Source of the DNA: Emcibacter sp. | GTDB taxonomy: Bacteria > Pseudomonadota > Alphaproteobacteria > Sphingomonadales > Emcibacteraceae | NCBI GenBank assembly: GCA_021741205.1 | Contig: JAIOYI010000006.1 | Span: 1-64,000, forward strand | Direction: 5' to 3' | DNA length: 64,000 bases | Shown: one piece after another, positions 9,716 to 19,300 of the stretch | How positions within the stretch are numbered: position 1 is the stretch's first letter | Layout: every line of letters begins with the position of its first letter | Program-made: the position numbers and the translations under genes | The notes under the pieces: generated by a model | The model's database searches: none | What the model was told of the DNA's origin: nothing | The model's input: only the letters and a program-made list of their open reading frames with translations

Positions 9716-9976
9716 ATGACACATTTCTTAGTTACTGATGATAAACCCGATGGTTATAGGCTTGAAGATATCTTAAAAATTATTCGCAAAGATATCTTCC
9801 TGCGCACCACAAAAATCATGGAAGATGACCGCCCAGAGGCTCAGGTTGTTATGGACAATAACGTGAAAATACTTGGTTTATTAAGTGAATCCATTGCCTT
9901 AGCAGAAAATAGTACAACCGTTTTACAAAAAAGTTTTGGGCCATCACGGGACGGCAAACCACGTATAGGGAAATGA
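9716..9976 (+). CDS. small conserved-looking protein of unknown function (86 aa)
   Basis: ATG 9716 has a strong ribosome binding site (AAGAAGG, 5-nt spacing). The soluble 86-residue product is predicted mainly helical: a region rich in D, I and R (LEDILKIIRKDIF), then DRPEAQVVMDNNVKILGLL, then a glycine/proline tail FGPSRDGKPRIGK. No known catalytic motif, signal peptide or membrane segment is visible. It sits between typA and hisN on the same strand. Codon use and the good start site argue that it is real. Confidence 0.7.
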   Translation: MTHFLVTDDKPDGYRLEDILKIIRKDIFLRTTKIMEDDRPEAQVVMDNNVKILGLLSESIALAENSTTVLQKSFGPSRDGKPRIGK

Positions 9977-10068
9977 TTTTATATATCATTTGATTATCCT
10001 TTGTTCCTTGACAAATGTTCTGTACTATTTGAAATAGATGTACCATTTGATTAAAGGAATATTAAGTT

Positions 10069-10884
10069 ATGGGCATGTTGCTCACCCCTCAACTCAAAGA
10101 ATATGCAGACTTTCTTGATAAGCTGGCGGAGGCTGCTGCCCAGATTACTTTATCTATGTTTAAAAAACCCCTTAATGCCATCAACAAAGGTAAAAAGCTG
10201 CAACTTGATTTTGACCCCGTTACAAAAGCAGATCAACAGACTGAGAGTGTAATACGCACTCTCATTAATCAAACCTATCCTTCTCATAATATATTAGGGG
10301 AAGAACATGGGAAAGAACATAATCATAAAAACGATACTGACACGTCATGGACTTGGGTTATTGATCCTATTGATGGTACCCGTGCTTATATTTGTGGTAT
10401 TCCCACATGGGGAACTTTAATTGCCTTAAATGATGGTATATATCCTATCATTGGCATGATGGATCAGCCCTATCTTAAGGAACGTTATTTGGGAACGACC
10501 ACAGGTTCATATCTCAATGGTGTTAAAATAAATTGCCGTCCCTGTTATAAATTAACAGATGCAACGGTTTCCACAACTGACCCCACCCAATTTTTTGCAA
10601 CAGATGACGATCTTCGTGCCTATAATCGGGTGGCATCAAAGGCTCGTCTTGTCCGCAATGGTTTAGATTGTTATGGCTATGCCATGATTGCCGCAGGATT
10701 TGTTGACGTTGTCATAGAAAGCGGACTTGAAGCCTATGATATTCAGGCTCTCATTCCTATTATTGAAGGGGCTGGTGGTGTTGTGACAAGCTGGACAGGA
10801 AAGTCAGCCGCACAAGGTGGTCAGGTCGTGGCCTGTGCTTCGGCGGAATTACATAAAGAAGTTCTAACTTTGCTCAACGGTTAA
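10069..10884 (+). CDS. hisN: histidinol-phosphatase, inositol monophosphatase family
   Basis: Predicted to dephosphorylate histidinol phosphate, the penultimate step of histidine synthesis, in the form common in alphaproteobacteria. The 271-aa product has the metal-binding motifs of the IMPase fold: GEEHGKEH near residue 77, DPIDGTRAY near residue 103, and the C-terminal GLEAYDIQALIPIIEGAGG with the last metal Asp. A HisN-type reading is favoured by GTRAYICGIPTWGT; a general inositol monophosphatase is the alternative. It overlaps the convergent hydrolase gene by 21 bp at the 3' end. An AAGGA site lies upstream. Confidence 0.85.
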   Translation: MGMLLTPQLKEYADFLDKLAEAAAQITLSMFKKPLNAINKGKKLQLDFDPVTKADQQTESVIRTLINQTYPSHNILGEEHGKEHNHKNDTDTSWTWVIDPIDGTRAYICGIPTWGTLIALNDGIYPIIGMMDQPYLKERYLGTTTGSYLNGVKINCRPCYKLTDATVSTTDPTQFFATDDDLRAYNRVASKARLVRNGLDCYGYAMIAAGFVDVVIESGLEAYDIQALIPIIEGAGGVVTSWTGKSAAQGGQVVACASAELHKEVLTLLNG

Positions 10885-11817
10885 AAAATCATCAATTTCA
10901 CGCCAAAGCTCATCACGATAGAGGTTGCTTTCTCGGTATATTTCATGACGTGCCCCCTTAATGGTGACAAGCTTTATAGAATCGTGTTTTGAAAATAACT
11001 TTTGAATGGCATCATTGCTAATCACTTGATCGTCGCCAGCCATGACGACAAGAATTGGCGTGGAAATTTTATCCAAATAATGAGGCGTATTTATTTTATG
11101 AATACTATGTAAGGCAGATTTAAGCCAACCGAATGTTGCACCCCCCACATATAATTCAGGGTTGGATTTAATAATGTTCTCTTCTGCAGCATATCTTTTA
11201 TCATCATGGGTAAGCAGTTTTTGTTTGATGAGACGTTTTTCTTTGGAAAGATAATTTGTCTGACCAAATGCAAAGGACTTTTTAAAACCAAGCCAATTTG
11301 CACAATAAATGACGGATTTAATAATAATATCCGTCAATCCTTTGCCAAAATTGAAACCAATGAGAGGTGCCATTAAAATAACCTTATCAATCTTTTCTGA
11401 GCAATCATGAAGATAGCGCAAACAAATATGTCCCCCCATAGAATGACCGATCAGATAAATTGGTAATTCATTGGCCCGTGGGTCCGTCATAACCAAATTT
11501 GACATAATTTCCTTGAGATCATTTGAAAAAAAATCAAAATTTTCCGCATAACTTTTTGATCTATCTTCCAATATTCTATCCGACAATCCCTGCCCCCGAT
11601 TATCAAATGCATAAAGGGCATAGCCTTTTTCCAAAAAATCAGAAATAAATTCTGACTGTTTTTCCATATATTCTCTATGCCCATTAACAAGAACAACAAT
11701 GGCATGGCTATGGCTGTTTGATACCCAACTTGAGGTTCGTAATTTGGTGCCATCTTGCATTGTCAGGTATTTGATTTGTCCTGTGCGATTTAGATTGGGG
11801 AAATTATTCCACATCAT
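10864..11817 (-). CDS. alpha/beta hydrolase, lysophospholipase (PldB)-like
   Basis: A 317-aa serine hydrolase. Visible are the oxyanion region VVLVNGHREYMEKQSEF, YAFDNRGQGLSD, the nucleophile elbow GHSMGG (Ser about residue 124), the acidic residue in VMAGDDQVIS and the histidine in KGARHEIYRES. No signal peptide is seen, so it is probably cytoplasmic or peripherally membrane-bound. The family covers monoacylglycerol lipases and lysophospholipase L2. Its last 21 bp overlap the hisN 3' end in opposite orientation. Confidence 0.85.
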   Translation of the reverse strand: MMWNNFPNLNRTGQIKYLTMQDGTKLRTSSWVSNSHSHAIVVLVNGHREYMEKQSEFISDFLEKGYALYAFDNRGQGLSDRILEDRSKSYAENFDFFSNDLKEIMSNLVMTDPRANELPIYLIGHSMGGHICLRYLHDCSEKIDKVILMAPLIGFNFGKGLTDIIIKSVIYCANWLGFKKSFAFGQTNYLSKEKRLIKQKLLTHDDKRYAAEENIIKSNPELYVGGATFGWLKSALHSIHKINTPHYLDKISTPILVVMAGDDQVISNDAIQKLFSKHDSIKLVTIKGARHEIYRESNLYRDELWREIDDFLTVEQS

Positions 11818-11968
11818 TTTATTTCAAACCTTTTGATTTATATCCTAACTCTAAGCAAAAAATAGATTTTCTCAAATAAAATATTTATATCAAAGTTATG
11901 TTGCTTGTTTTCTGAACAAACTTTCCTTATGTCTTAGAATATAAAATCTCTAAAAATGGAAATAAGTC

Positions 11969-12916
11969 ATGACAAAAACCCATCATACAAAAGTTTTGAT
12001 TATTGGTTCTGGGCCAGCGGGCTATACGGCCGCCATATATGCCGCACGAGCAAACCTTAACCCTATTGTTGTCCAGGGAATGCAACCAGGTGGGCAGTTA
12101 ACCATTACGACTGAGGTTGAGAACTATCCAGGCTTTGCAGAGCCCATACAGGGACCATGGCTTATGGAACAGATGGAGGCACAAGCCCGCAATGTTAATG
12201 CGGAGATCATAACCGATATGATCACCGATGTTAATTTTGATGAACGCCCCTTTGTTTGCACAGGCGAATCTGGTGATATTTATACTGGGGATACGGTTAT
12301 TATCTCAACGGGTGCTCAGGCCATGTGGCTTGGGATTCCCTCAGAACAGAAATTTCAGGGATTTGGTGTATCCGCCTGTGCTACCTGTGACGGTTTTTTT
12401 TACCGCAATAAAGAAGTCGTTGTGGTCGGTGGCGGCAATACAGCCGTTGAAGAAGCTCTTTTCCTGACTAATTTTGCTTCAAAGGTAACCCTCATTCATA
12501 GAAGAGATAAGCTCAGATCGGAAAAAATTCTGCAAGATCGTCTTTTTGCTAATGATAAAATACATGTTATCTGGGATAGTGTGATAGAAGAAATAGTTGG
12601 GGATGAACCCCCTATGGGCGGTGTTACAGGCGTTAAAGTGAAAAATGTAAAAACAAACGCCATTGATACGATCTCAACTTACGGCGTCTTTATCGCCATT
12701 GGACATAAACCCTCAACGTCAATATTTACGGGAAAAGTGAATATGGATCCAGAAGGTTACATTCTTAAGGCACCCGACAGCACAGCAACAAATATAGCGG
12801 GTGTTTTTGCGGCAGGTGATGTGACTGATAAAATATACAGACAAGCCGTAACCGCGGCTGGTATGGGCTGTATGGCGGCTCTGGAGGCAGAGGCTTTCCT
12901 TGCAGAACATCTTTAA
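11969..12916 (+). CDS. trxB: thioredoxin reductase
   Basis: FAD enzyme that reduces thioredoxin with NADPH. The 315-aa product has the FAD motif GSGPAGYTAAIYAARA (13-28), the redox-active CATC (C137, C140), the NADPH motif GGGNTAVEEALFL, and the C-terminal FAD motif GVFAAGDVTD. It is followed 93 bp downstream by an LsrB-type LysR regulator in the same direction, a pairing seen in many alphaproteobacteria. Confidence 0.96.
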   Translation: MTKTHHTKVLIIGSGPAGYTAAIYAARANLNPIVVQGMQPGGQLTITTEVENYPGFAEPIQGPWLMEQMEAQARNVNAEIITDMITDVNFDERPFVCTGESGDIYTGDTVIISTGAQAMWLGIPSEQKFQGFGVSACATCDGFFYRNKEVVVVGGGNTAVEEALFLTNFASKVTLIHRRDKLRSEKILQDRLFANDKIHVIWDSVIEEIVGDEPPMGGVTGVKVKNVKTNAIDTISTYGVFIAIGHKPSTSIFTGKVNMDPEGYILKAPDSTATNIAGVFAAGDVTDKIYRQAVTAAGMGCMAALEAEAFLAEHL

Positions 12917-13009
12917 ATTTAAGCATTGTTCTTTTTTTCTAAAAAGATATCAATAATAGATATATAAGAAATACTGACATCATATATTAATTTTTGAGGT
13001 TATAATATT

Positions 13010-13894
13010 ATGGATTGGGATAAGTTAAGAATTTTTCATGTGGTTGCCTCTTCTGGCAGCTTTACCCGTGCGGGTGAAAAATTATTTCTTAGCCAATCTG
13101 CGGTAAGCCGTCAGATTAAAACTTTGGAAGAAAGCCTCAATACAACTCTTTTTAATCGCCATGCACGGGGTTTAAGTTTAACCGAAGAGGGCGAAACGCT
13201 TTTTAAAACAGCGGAAGAAGTTATTTCAAAAATTCATATCACTGAACAGCTTCTTATAGAAGGTACGGATATTCCTCGCGGTGAATTAAAAATTTCTACC
13301 ACGCTAAGCTTTGGTTCTACTTGGATGATCAATAATATCCGAGGCTTTATTGAACGATATCCGGAAATCAATGTTCAGTTATTAGTTGCAGACAGTGATC
13401 TTGATTTAAATACCCGTGAGGCGGATGTGGCTATTCGGTTTCATCCAGCACATCAACTTGATCTTATTCAAAGGCAGGTGGCCGTATTCCATCATCATCT
13501 TTACGCCTCTCCTGAATATCTAAGCCGTAAAGGCCGCCCTGAAACATTGGAAGATTTGGATAATCATAATCTTATAACTTACGGCGATGGTGTCCAGTCG
13601 CCCACCAGAAATATTGATTGGATATTAGACCGAGAAAATGGCGAAAAAAGAACATCATTGCTTCGCATCAATAGTGTGGTTGGTGTTCTTCAGGCTATTA
13701 AATCAGGTTTAGGAATTGCTGCCATTCCTGACTATCTGGTACATGGTTCCGCTAATGTCGTCAGGATTTTAAATGATCTCGAGGGCCCAGCATTTCCCGC
13801 TTATTTGATTTATACGCAAGAAGGTCGTAAATCGCGCCGAATTATGGCCTTTAAAGATTTTATCATTGAACAATTCAAAAATGCGCGTTTCTAA
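13010..13894 (+). CDS. lsrB: LysR-type regulator of the LsrB/VtlR type
   Basis: A 294-aa LysR regulator. The N-terminal winged helix begins MDWDKLRIFHVVA, with the HTH around SFTRAGEKLFLSQSAVSRQI. The effector domain contains DLIQRQVAVFHHH, EDLDNHNLITYG, GLGIAAIPDYLV and the C-terminal FKDFIIEQF. These stretches match my memory of Sinorhizobium LsrB and Brucella VtlR, which also lie beside trxB. In those organisms the regulator responds to redox or host signals and activates small RNAs of the AbcR type. Here an sRNA candidate with TGCAAT dyads at its promoter starts about 100 bp after the stop codon. Orthology is likely; the regulatory link is inferred. Confidence 0.87.
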   Translation: MDWDKLRIFHVVASSGSFTRAGEKLFLSQSAVSRQIKTLEESLNTTLFNRHARGLSLTEEGETLFKTAEEVISKIHITEQLLIEGTDIPRGELKISTTLSFGSTWMINNIRGFIERYPEINVQLLVADSDLDLNTREADVAIRFHPAHQLDLIQRQVAVFHHHLYASPEYLSRKGRPETLEDLDNHNLITYGDGVQSPTRNIDWILDRENGEKRTSLLRINSVVGVLQAIKSGLGIAAIPDYLVHGSANVVRILNDLEGPAFPAYLIYTQEGRKSRRIMAFKDFIIEQFKNARF

Positions 13895-13932
13895 TATTTA
13901 AACAATCTAATTTTTATTAGACATGCATAAAA

Positions 13933-13949
13933 TGCAATGCTGCATTGCA
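13933..13949. promoter_or_regulatory. perfect dyad upstream of the sRNA promoter, candidate LsrB operator
   Basis: TGCAATG-CTG-CATTGCA is a perfect 7-bp inverted repeat with a 3-bp spacer. It ends 10 bp before the predicted -35 element (13960). A related dyad TTGC-GAT-GCAA lies at 14000-14010 just after the predicted start. The position upstream of the -35 fits activation by a LysR regulator. The binding protein is inferred from the neighbouring gene only. Confidence 0.5.
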
Positions 13950-13959
13950 ATAAGATACA

Positions 13960-13987
13960 TTGAAATTCTAAATAAAATCTCTATATT
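13960..13987 (+). promoter_or_regulatory. predicted promoter of the sRNA candidate
   Basis: TTGAAA (13960-13965), 16-bp spacer, TATATT (13982-13987). Transcription would start near 13994. It is downstream of lsrB and independent of it. Confidence 0.55.
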
Positions 13988-13993
13988 AAACTA

Positions 13994-14161
13994 CAGATGT
14001 TGCGATGCAATATCACACTGAGATTTCTTCCCTAAATTATTTCAGTGATGCTATACTTATCTTTCTCCCTAAAAATAAGTATGGCTGTTTCATAGTCTCC
14101 CTAGACATGAAATCCTCCCTATATTTTGACTTGCCGGGTTTTTTAACCCGGCATTTTTTTT
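13994..14161 (+). ncRNA. candidate small RNA with four repeated YTCCCTA (anti-Shine-Dalgarno-like) motifs
   Basis: The about 168-nt transcript would contain hairpin 1 at 14016-14047 (9-bp stem CACTGAGAT/ATTTCAGTG, one G-U), hairpin 2 at 14053-14082 (perfect ATACTTAT/ATAAGTAT), hairpin 3 at 14088-14112 (TTTCAT-a-GTC/GACATGAAA), and a terminator hairpin. Each of the first three presents the same heptamer in its loop: TTCCCTA (14028), CTCCCTA (14065) and CTCCCTA (14097). A fourth CTCCCTA (14115) is unpaired. A CU-rich motif repeated in loops is the hallmark of Hfq-dependent sRNAs that pair with Shine-Dalgarno regions (AbcR, NfeR1/alpha-r14 and CcsR types in alphaproteobacteria). A 79-codon frame through this region (14005-14244) shows no protein-like features. 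Existence and family are predictions from structure and context. Confidence 0.7.
14133..14161 (+). terminator. Rho-independent terminator of the sRNA candidate
   Basis: GCCGGGTT-TTTT-AACCCGGC followed by A and eight T residues: an 8-bp GC-rich stem and a strong U-tract on the plus strand only. It could also end read-through from lsrB. Confidence 0.9.
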
Positions 14162-14240
14162 GTTTTCCATTGTATTATAATGCACTGCAAAATTCTATGT
14201 ATTTGTGGACTTTATCATACAAAGGATGCATAGCTGTGGG

Positions 14241-14885
14241 TTAATCGGTATGATCCAGAATATCTTTCATATTCGAAAAAACTATCCCCCCAGCGATTGC
14301 AAGCTTTTTACCCTGTCCTCTCGTTGCATAGGCTAAAACCTCCATACCTGCGGCAACGGCACCTTGTACACCAGGAAGGCTATCTTCGATAACAAGACAT
14401 TGGGAAGGATCAACATTCATTTGATTAGCGACATATAAAAATAAATCGGGATAGGGTTTACCTCGCTTAACTTGGCTCGCGCTAAAAATATTGCCGTTAA
14501 AATAATGCTTAAGATGAGTCAGGCCAAGGGTGAAATCCATTTTTTCAGGAGAACCGCTTGAGGCCACACATATTTTTCTCTGCTGCCTAGACAATGCATC
14601 CAAAACATCTGTAACACCTTGCACAGGTCTTAAAGTATGTTCAAAGGCCGCAAAAGTTTTAACCTGCAATTTCTCTAGAAAATCGTAAGGCAGTTTATGA
14701 CCTAGCATGTCTTCTGCAATTTTAACAACAGAGGACATGGAAAGACCAACAAATTTTTCAACCACTTGGTTAATCGTGAGATTAAGGCCGCATTCGACAA
14801 GCGCTTGTCGTAATTCTTCATTAGCGATGGATTCGCTGTCAACCAGCACACCATCACAATCAAAAATAATTAATTCAATGGTCAT
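14241..14885 (-). CDS. HAD-family phosphatase (beta-phosphoglucomutase/Gph-like)
   Basis: A 214-aa haloacid dehalogenase hydrolase, subfamily IA. Motif I is FDCDGVLVDSE (8-18, nucleophile Asp), motif II lies in VASSGSPEK, motif III is the lysine in KRGKPYPDLF, and motif IV is VIEDSLPGVQGA. A helical cap follows motif I. The substrate is not predictable; sugar phosphates or phosphoglycolate are typical. It lies 18 bp downstream of the aspartate aminotransferase on the same strand, so the two are probably co-transcribed. Confidence 0.86.
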   Translation of the reverse strand: MTIELIIFDCDGVLVDSESIANEELRQALVECGLNLTINQVVEKFVGLSMSSVVKIAEDMLGHKLPYDFLEKLQVKTFAAFEHTLRPVQGVTDVLDALSRQQRKICVASSGSPEKMDFTLGLTHLKHYFNGNIFSASQVKRGKPYPDLFLYVANQMNVDPSQCLVIEDSLPGVQGAVAAGMEVLAYATRGQGKKLAIAGGIVFSNMKDILDHTD

Positions 14886-14903
14886 CAGCTGCCCAAATAT
14901 ACA

Positions 14904-16236
<1,333 letters not shown>

Positions 16237-16274
16237 ACTAAGATTATGCAATGTAATGGGTCGAGATTATTACC

Positions 16275-17756
16275 ATGGGGCAAAATATTGAAATAAAGCA
16301 TTTTACCGAGAGTGACTATAAAAAGTTTTCTAAAAAATTATATGATAATTTAAATGCGTTGGAACAATGTCTTTCAAGACCTGAATTTGGTGAAGGATCT
16401 ATCACCCTTGGTGCCGAACTTGAAACGTATATTGTTAATAAAAATCACAAAATTTCCCCTATCAATGATGCTATTTTAAATGATCTCAAAGACCCCCTAT
16501 TTCAGCATGAGCTCAATAAATTTAATCTTGAATATAATCTGTTACCTGTTCCCGCTAAGGGAAAACCATTTTCTAAAATGAAAGCGGATATTGATAATGC
16601 CATGCTTAAGGCATCGCATGTGGCACATAAACATAACTCTGCCATCGTTCCTATAGGAATTTTACCAACATTGGATATTGATAATTTTAACGCAGATTAT
16701 ATGACTGATATTGGCCGCTACCACATGCTTAGTGATGGGCTACATAAAATGCGGGGTGAGGCCTTTAAGATTAACATCAATGGTGATGACCCAATACAAT
16801 TGGAATGCGATCATGTAACCTTAGAGGGGGCGAATACATCATTGCAGATTCATTTGCGCATTGAACCCCATAAATTCGCTGATAGCTATAATACAACCCA
16901 AGTTGTAACATCCCTTGCTGTTGCTTTATCTGGCAACTCACCAACCCTTATGGGTCATAAGTTATGGCACGAAACTAGAATTGCGCTTTTCAAGCAATCC
17001 ATTGATAGCCGACTAAGAAATGAGGTAAATTGGCGTCAACCCTCTAGAGTTTCTTTTGGGCATGGCTGGGTACGTAAAAATGCTCTGGAGCTATTCAAAG
17101 AAACTGTTGCTCTATATCCACCGATTATACCCTATCTATTTGAGAAAAATAACCAAAATGAGAATGAATTACCAAAATTAGCGGAATTAAATTTACATAT
17201 GGGAACAATATGGCCATGGAACCGTGCGGTATATTCTTCTCAAGATGAGGGACATCTTCGCATTGAGATGAGAGCATTACCCTCTGGTCCAACCAGTATA
17301 GATATGATGGCAGGGGCTGCGTTTTTTATCGGCCTTGTCATCGGACTTCGGGATAAGATCAATGATATATTACCTGCACTTCCTTTTAGATTTGCGGAAT
17401 ATAATTTTTATCGTGCCGCACAAATGGGTCTTGAGGCAAATATATTATGGCCTATGAAAAATCAGAACTGTCCTACAGGACAGCCAATATGCGAGGTCAT
17501 AAAGTCACTTTTACCCTATATGGAAAAAGGATTATCCATACTCGAGGTTGATCCACAAGAAATTCAAATATTTAAAAACAATATTAATGACCGTCTATTG
17601 GCCAAGCGCACGGGCTCAATTTGGCAATTAGGCATGATTGATCGATATGAAACGGCAGGGTTTAATCGTAATGAGGCCTGTCATGCTATGATCAAAAAAT
17701 ATATTGAATTACAAAAAACTTTTAAGCCCGTGGTGGAGTGGGACTTAAATTTATGA
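16275..17756 (+). CDS. glutamate-cysteine ligase family 2 (GCS2) carboxylate-amine ligase
   Basis: A 493-aa member of the GCS2 family (as in YbdK/EgtA-type ligases). Enzymes of this family join the gamma- or alpha-carboxyl of an amino acid to an amine at the expense of ATP. Visible are the metal/glutamate-binding ITLGAELETYIV (42-53), a QIHLRI segment, and the HMGTIWPWNRAVYS...HLRIEMRALPSGPT block near residues 310-345. It is translationally coupled (ATGA) to an AstE/AspA-type amidohydrolase, so the two may make and break one amide metabolite. The exact substrate is unknown; standard glutathione synthesis is only one option. Confidence 0.8.
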   Translation: MGQNIEIKHFTESDYKKFSKKLYDNLNALEQCLSRPEFGEGSITLGAELETYIVNKNHKISPINDAILNDLKDPLFQHELNKFNLEYNLLPVPAKGKPFSKMKADIDNAMLKASHVAHKHNSAIVPIGILPTLDIDNFNADYMTDIGRYHMLSDGLHKMRGEAFKININGDDPIQLECDHVTLEGANTSLQIHLRIEPHKFADSYNTTQVVTSLAVALSGNSPTLMGHKLWHETRIALFKQSIDSRLRNEVNWRQPSRVSFGHGWVRKNALELFKETVALYPPIIPYLFEKNNQNENELPKLAELNLHMGTIWPWNRAVYSSQDEGHLRIEMRALPSGPTSIDMMAGAAFFIGLVIGLRDKINDILPALPFRFAEYNFYRAAQMGLEANILWPMKNQNCPTGQPICEVIKSLLPYMEKGLSILEVDPQEIQIFKNNINDRLLAKRTGSIWQLGMIDRYETAGFNRNEACHAMIKKYIELQKTFKPVVEWDLNL

Positions 17757-18778
17757 CCCGTAATTTTTTTAAAATCTGGCAAGACCCCTCGCCCGAAAAA
17801 ATTGGTCATAGCGTAAAAGAATTTCTTCTAAATATGAATGAACCTACATGGATTAATATGTCAGGAAAAGATAAGAGCCGACGACGTATCCTAGTTACTC
17901 TTCTCCATGGCAATGAACCGTCTGGCTTAAAGGCTGTTTTTAATTGGCTCTCAAGGCCAAATCGACCTGTCCCAGTAACGGATATTTCCTTTTTTATATG
18001 CTCTGTAAAGGCGGCCTTGTTGGAACCTGCCTTTACCCACCGTTATATGCCGAACATGCCTGATATGAATCGCTGTTTTTATCCCCCTTTCTTGGGCCAT
18101 AGTGGGCTTTTGGCTGAAAAAATACTAAACCATATCAATGTATTAAAGCCAGAAGCCGTGATTGATATGCATAATACTTCGGGTTCTGGGCCAAATTTTT
18201 GTGTAACGACGTCACTAGAAGATAAATATATCCAATTATCCAATAATTTTTCCGACCATTTAATTTTGACGGAGTTATCTTTAGGTGCCTTGATGGAGGC
18301 CGATATAGAATGTCCTATCATAACGTTGGAATGCGGGGGAAGCATTGATTTTTCCGCCGATAAAGTTGCCATGGATAGTTTAGCTATTTTAACCTCCTAT
18401 CAGGATATTTTCCAAAATACGCCTCATGCATTACCCCGTAAAATTTATAAACATCCCCTAAGATTTGAACTTAAGGAAGACACAACCCTATGTTATGGCA
18501 ACGCCCCTGTTCAGAATATGAATGTTACTCTAATCGCAGATATTGAGCGGCATAATTTTGGTGTAACAGCCAAAAATGAATTTCTAGGTTGGGTTGGAGA
18601 AAGAGGTTTGGATTATTTCACAGCCATTAATGATAAGGGCATTGATATTAAAGATAAACTTTTTCACATTGATGATAATAAAATTTATACCGCCCTTCCC
18701 TTACAGCTTTTTATGATTACGCCAAGGCCCGAAATAGCGAAAAAGGATTGTCTGTTTTATTTGGTGAAGGCCGATTAA
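17753..18778 (+). CDS. succinylglutamate desuccinylase/aspartoacylase-type zinc amidohydrolase
   Basis: A 341-aa zinc-dependent deacylase of the AstE/AspA branch of the M14 fold. The zinc motif HxxE appears in TLLHGNEPSG near residue 50, with IDMHNTSGSG supplying the later ligand and ITLECGG the catalytic glutamate. Zinc-ligand spacing fits the family. The start ATG 17753 overlaps the TGA of the GCS2 ligase; an in-frame GTG at 17738 is less likely. Such enzymes cleave N-acyl amino acids, but which one cannot be told. Convergent with arfB (13 bp between stops). Confidence 0.8.
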   Translation: MTRNFFKIWQDPSPEKIGHSVKEFLLNMNEPTWINMSGKDKSRRRILVTLLHGNEPSGLKAVFNWLSRPNRPVPVTDISFFICSVKAALLEPAFTHRYMPNMPDMNRCFYPPFLGHSGLLAEKILNHINVLKPEAVIDMHNTSGSGPNFCVTTSLEDKYIQLSNNFSDHLILTELSLGALMEADIECPIITLECGGSIDFSADKVAMDSLAILTSYQDIFQNTPHALPRKIYKHPLRFELKEDTTLCYGNAPVQNMNVTLIADIERHNFGVTAKNEFLGWVGERGLDYFTAINDKGIDIKDKLFHIDDNKIYTALPLQLFMITPRPEIAKKDCLFYLVKAD

Positions 18779-18791
18779 ATAGCCTTAAATG

Positions 18792-19214
18792 TTAATCAAA
18801 AGAAATGTGTTTTTGTCGTTGTTCTTTTTGAATGCCCCGCTTTTTCTTTGTTTCAATTCTTCTGATTTGAGAATTTTTAGTGGGTTTGGTGGCGCGACGT
18901 CTGTGCGGCGCTATGGCCGCATCCCGAATTAAGGTCATTAAGCGATTTTGAGCATCTTCACGGTTTTTAAGCTGGCTACGAAACCGTCTAGCCGTGATCA
19001 CAATCACTCCCGATGAGGTCATTCTATAGCCACTAATTTTTTTTAATCGCAAAAATACTTCTTCTGTAAGGGCAGGCGAATTCTTGGCATCAAAACGAAT
19101 TTGCACCGCCGTTTCGACCTTATTGACATTCTGACCACCAGGACCAGAAGAGCGGATGAAGCTTTCTTCTATTTCATTTTCATCAATTGATATGGTGTTG
19201 GTAATTTCTAACAT
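18792..19214 (-). CDS. arfB: alternative ribosome-rescue factor ArfB (YaeJ)
   Basis: Hydrolyses peptidyl-tRNA on stalled non-stop ribosomes. The 140-aa product has the release-factor GGQ motif (26-28, in RSSGPGGQNVNKVET) but no codon-recognition domain. Its long basic C-terminal tail (RRRATKPTKNSQIRRIETKK) is the part that sits in the empty mRNA channel in this family. Length is normal. It lies downstream of ssb on the same strand but behind the ssb terminator. Confidence 0.93.
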   Translation of the reverse strand: MLEITNTISIDENEIEESFIRSSGPGGQNVNKVETAVQIRFDAKNSPALTEEVFLRLKKISGYRMTSSGVIVITARRFRSQLKNREDAQNRLMTLIRDAAIAPHRRRATKPTKNSQIRRIETKKKRGIQKEQRQKHISFD

Positions 19215-19227
19215 GGCTCAGTTTCAA

Positions 19228-19274
19228 TAAAAAACCCCAATTTACAATGTATCATAACATAGCAAGATTGGGGT
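19228..19274 (-). terminator. Rho-independent terminator downstream of ssb
   Basis: On the minus strand ACCCCAAT (19274-19267) pairs with ATTGGGGT (19241-19234) around a 25-nt loop and is followed by a U-rich run (A residues 19228-19234 on the plus strand). Confidence 0.65.
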
Positions 19275-19300
19275 ATTATTATATTAAGTTATAGGGTTTC

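Noticed and set aside
13994-14161. Minus-strand CsrB-like RNA with GGA loops
   Set aside because: The complement would show AGGGA in the loops, but the terminator U-tract and the promoter are on the plus strand only.
14005-14244. 79-codon plus-strand frame
   Set aside because: It spans the sRNA hairpins and the Rho-independent terminator, has no ribosome binding site and reads as translated non-coding sequence.
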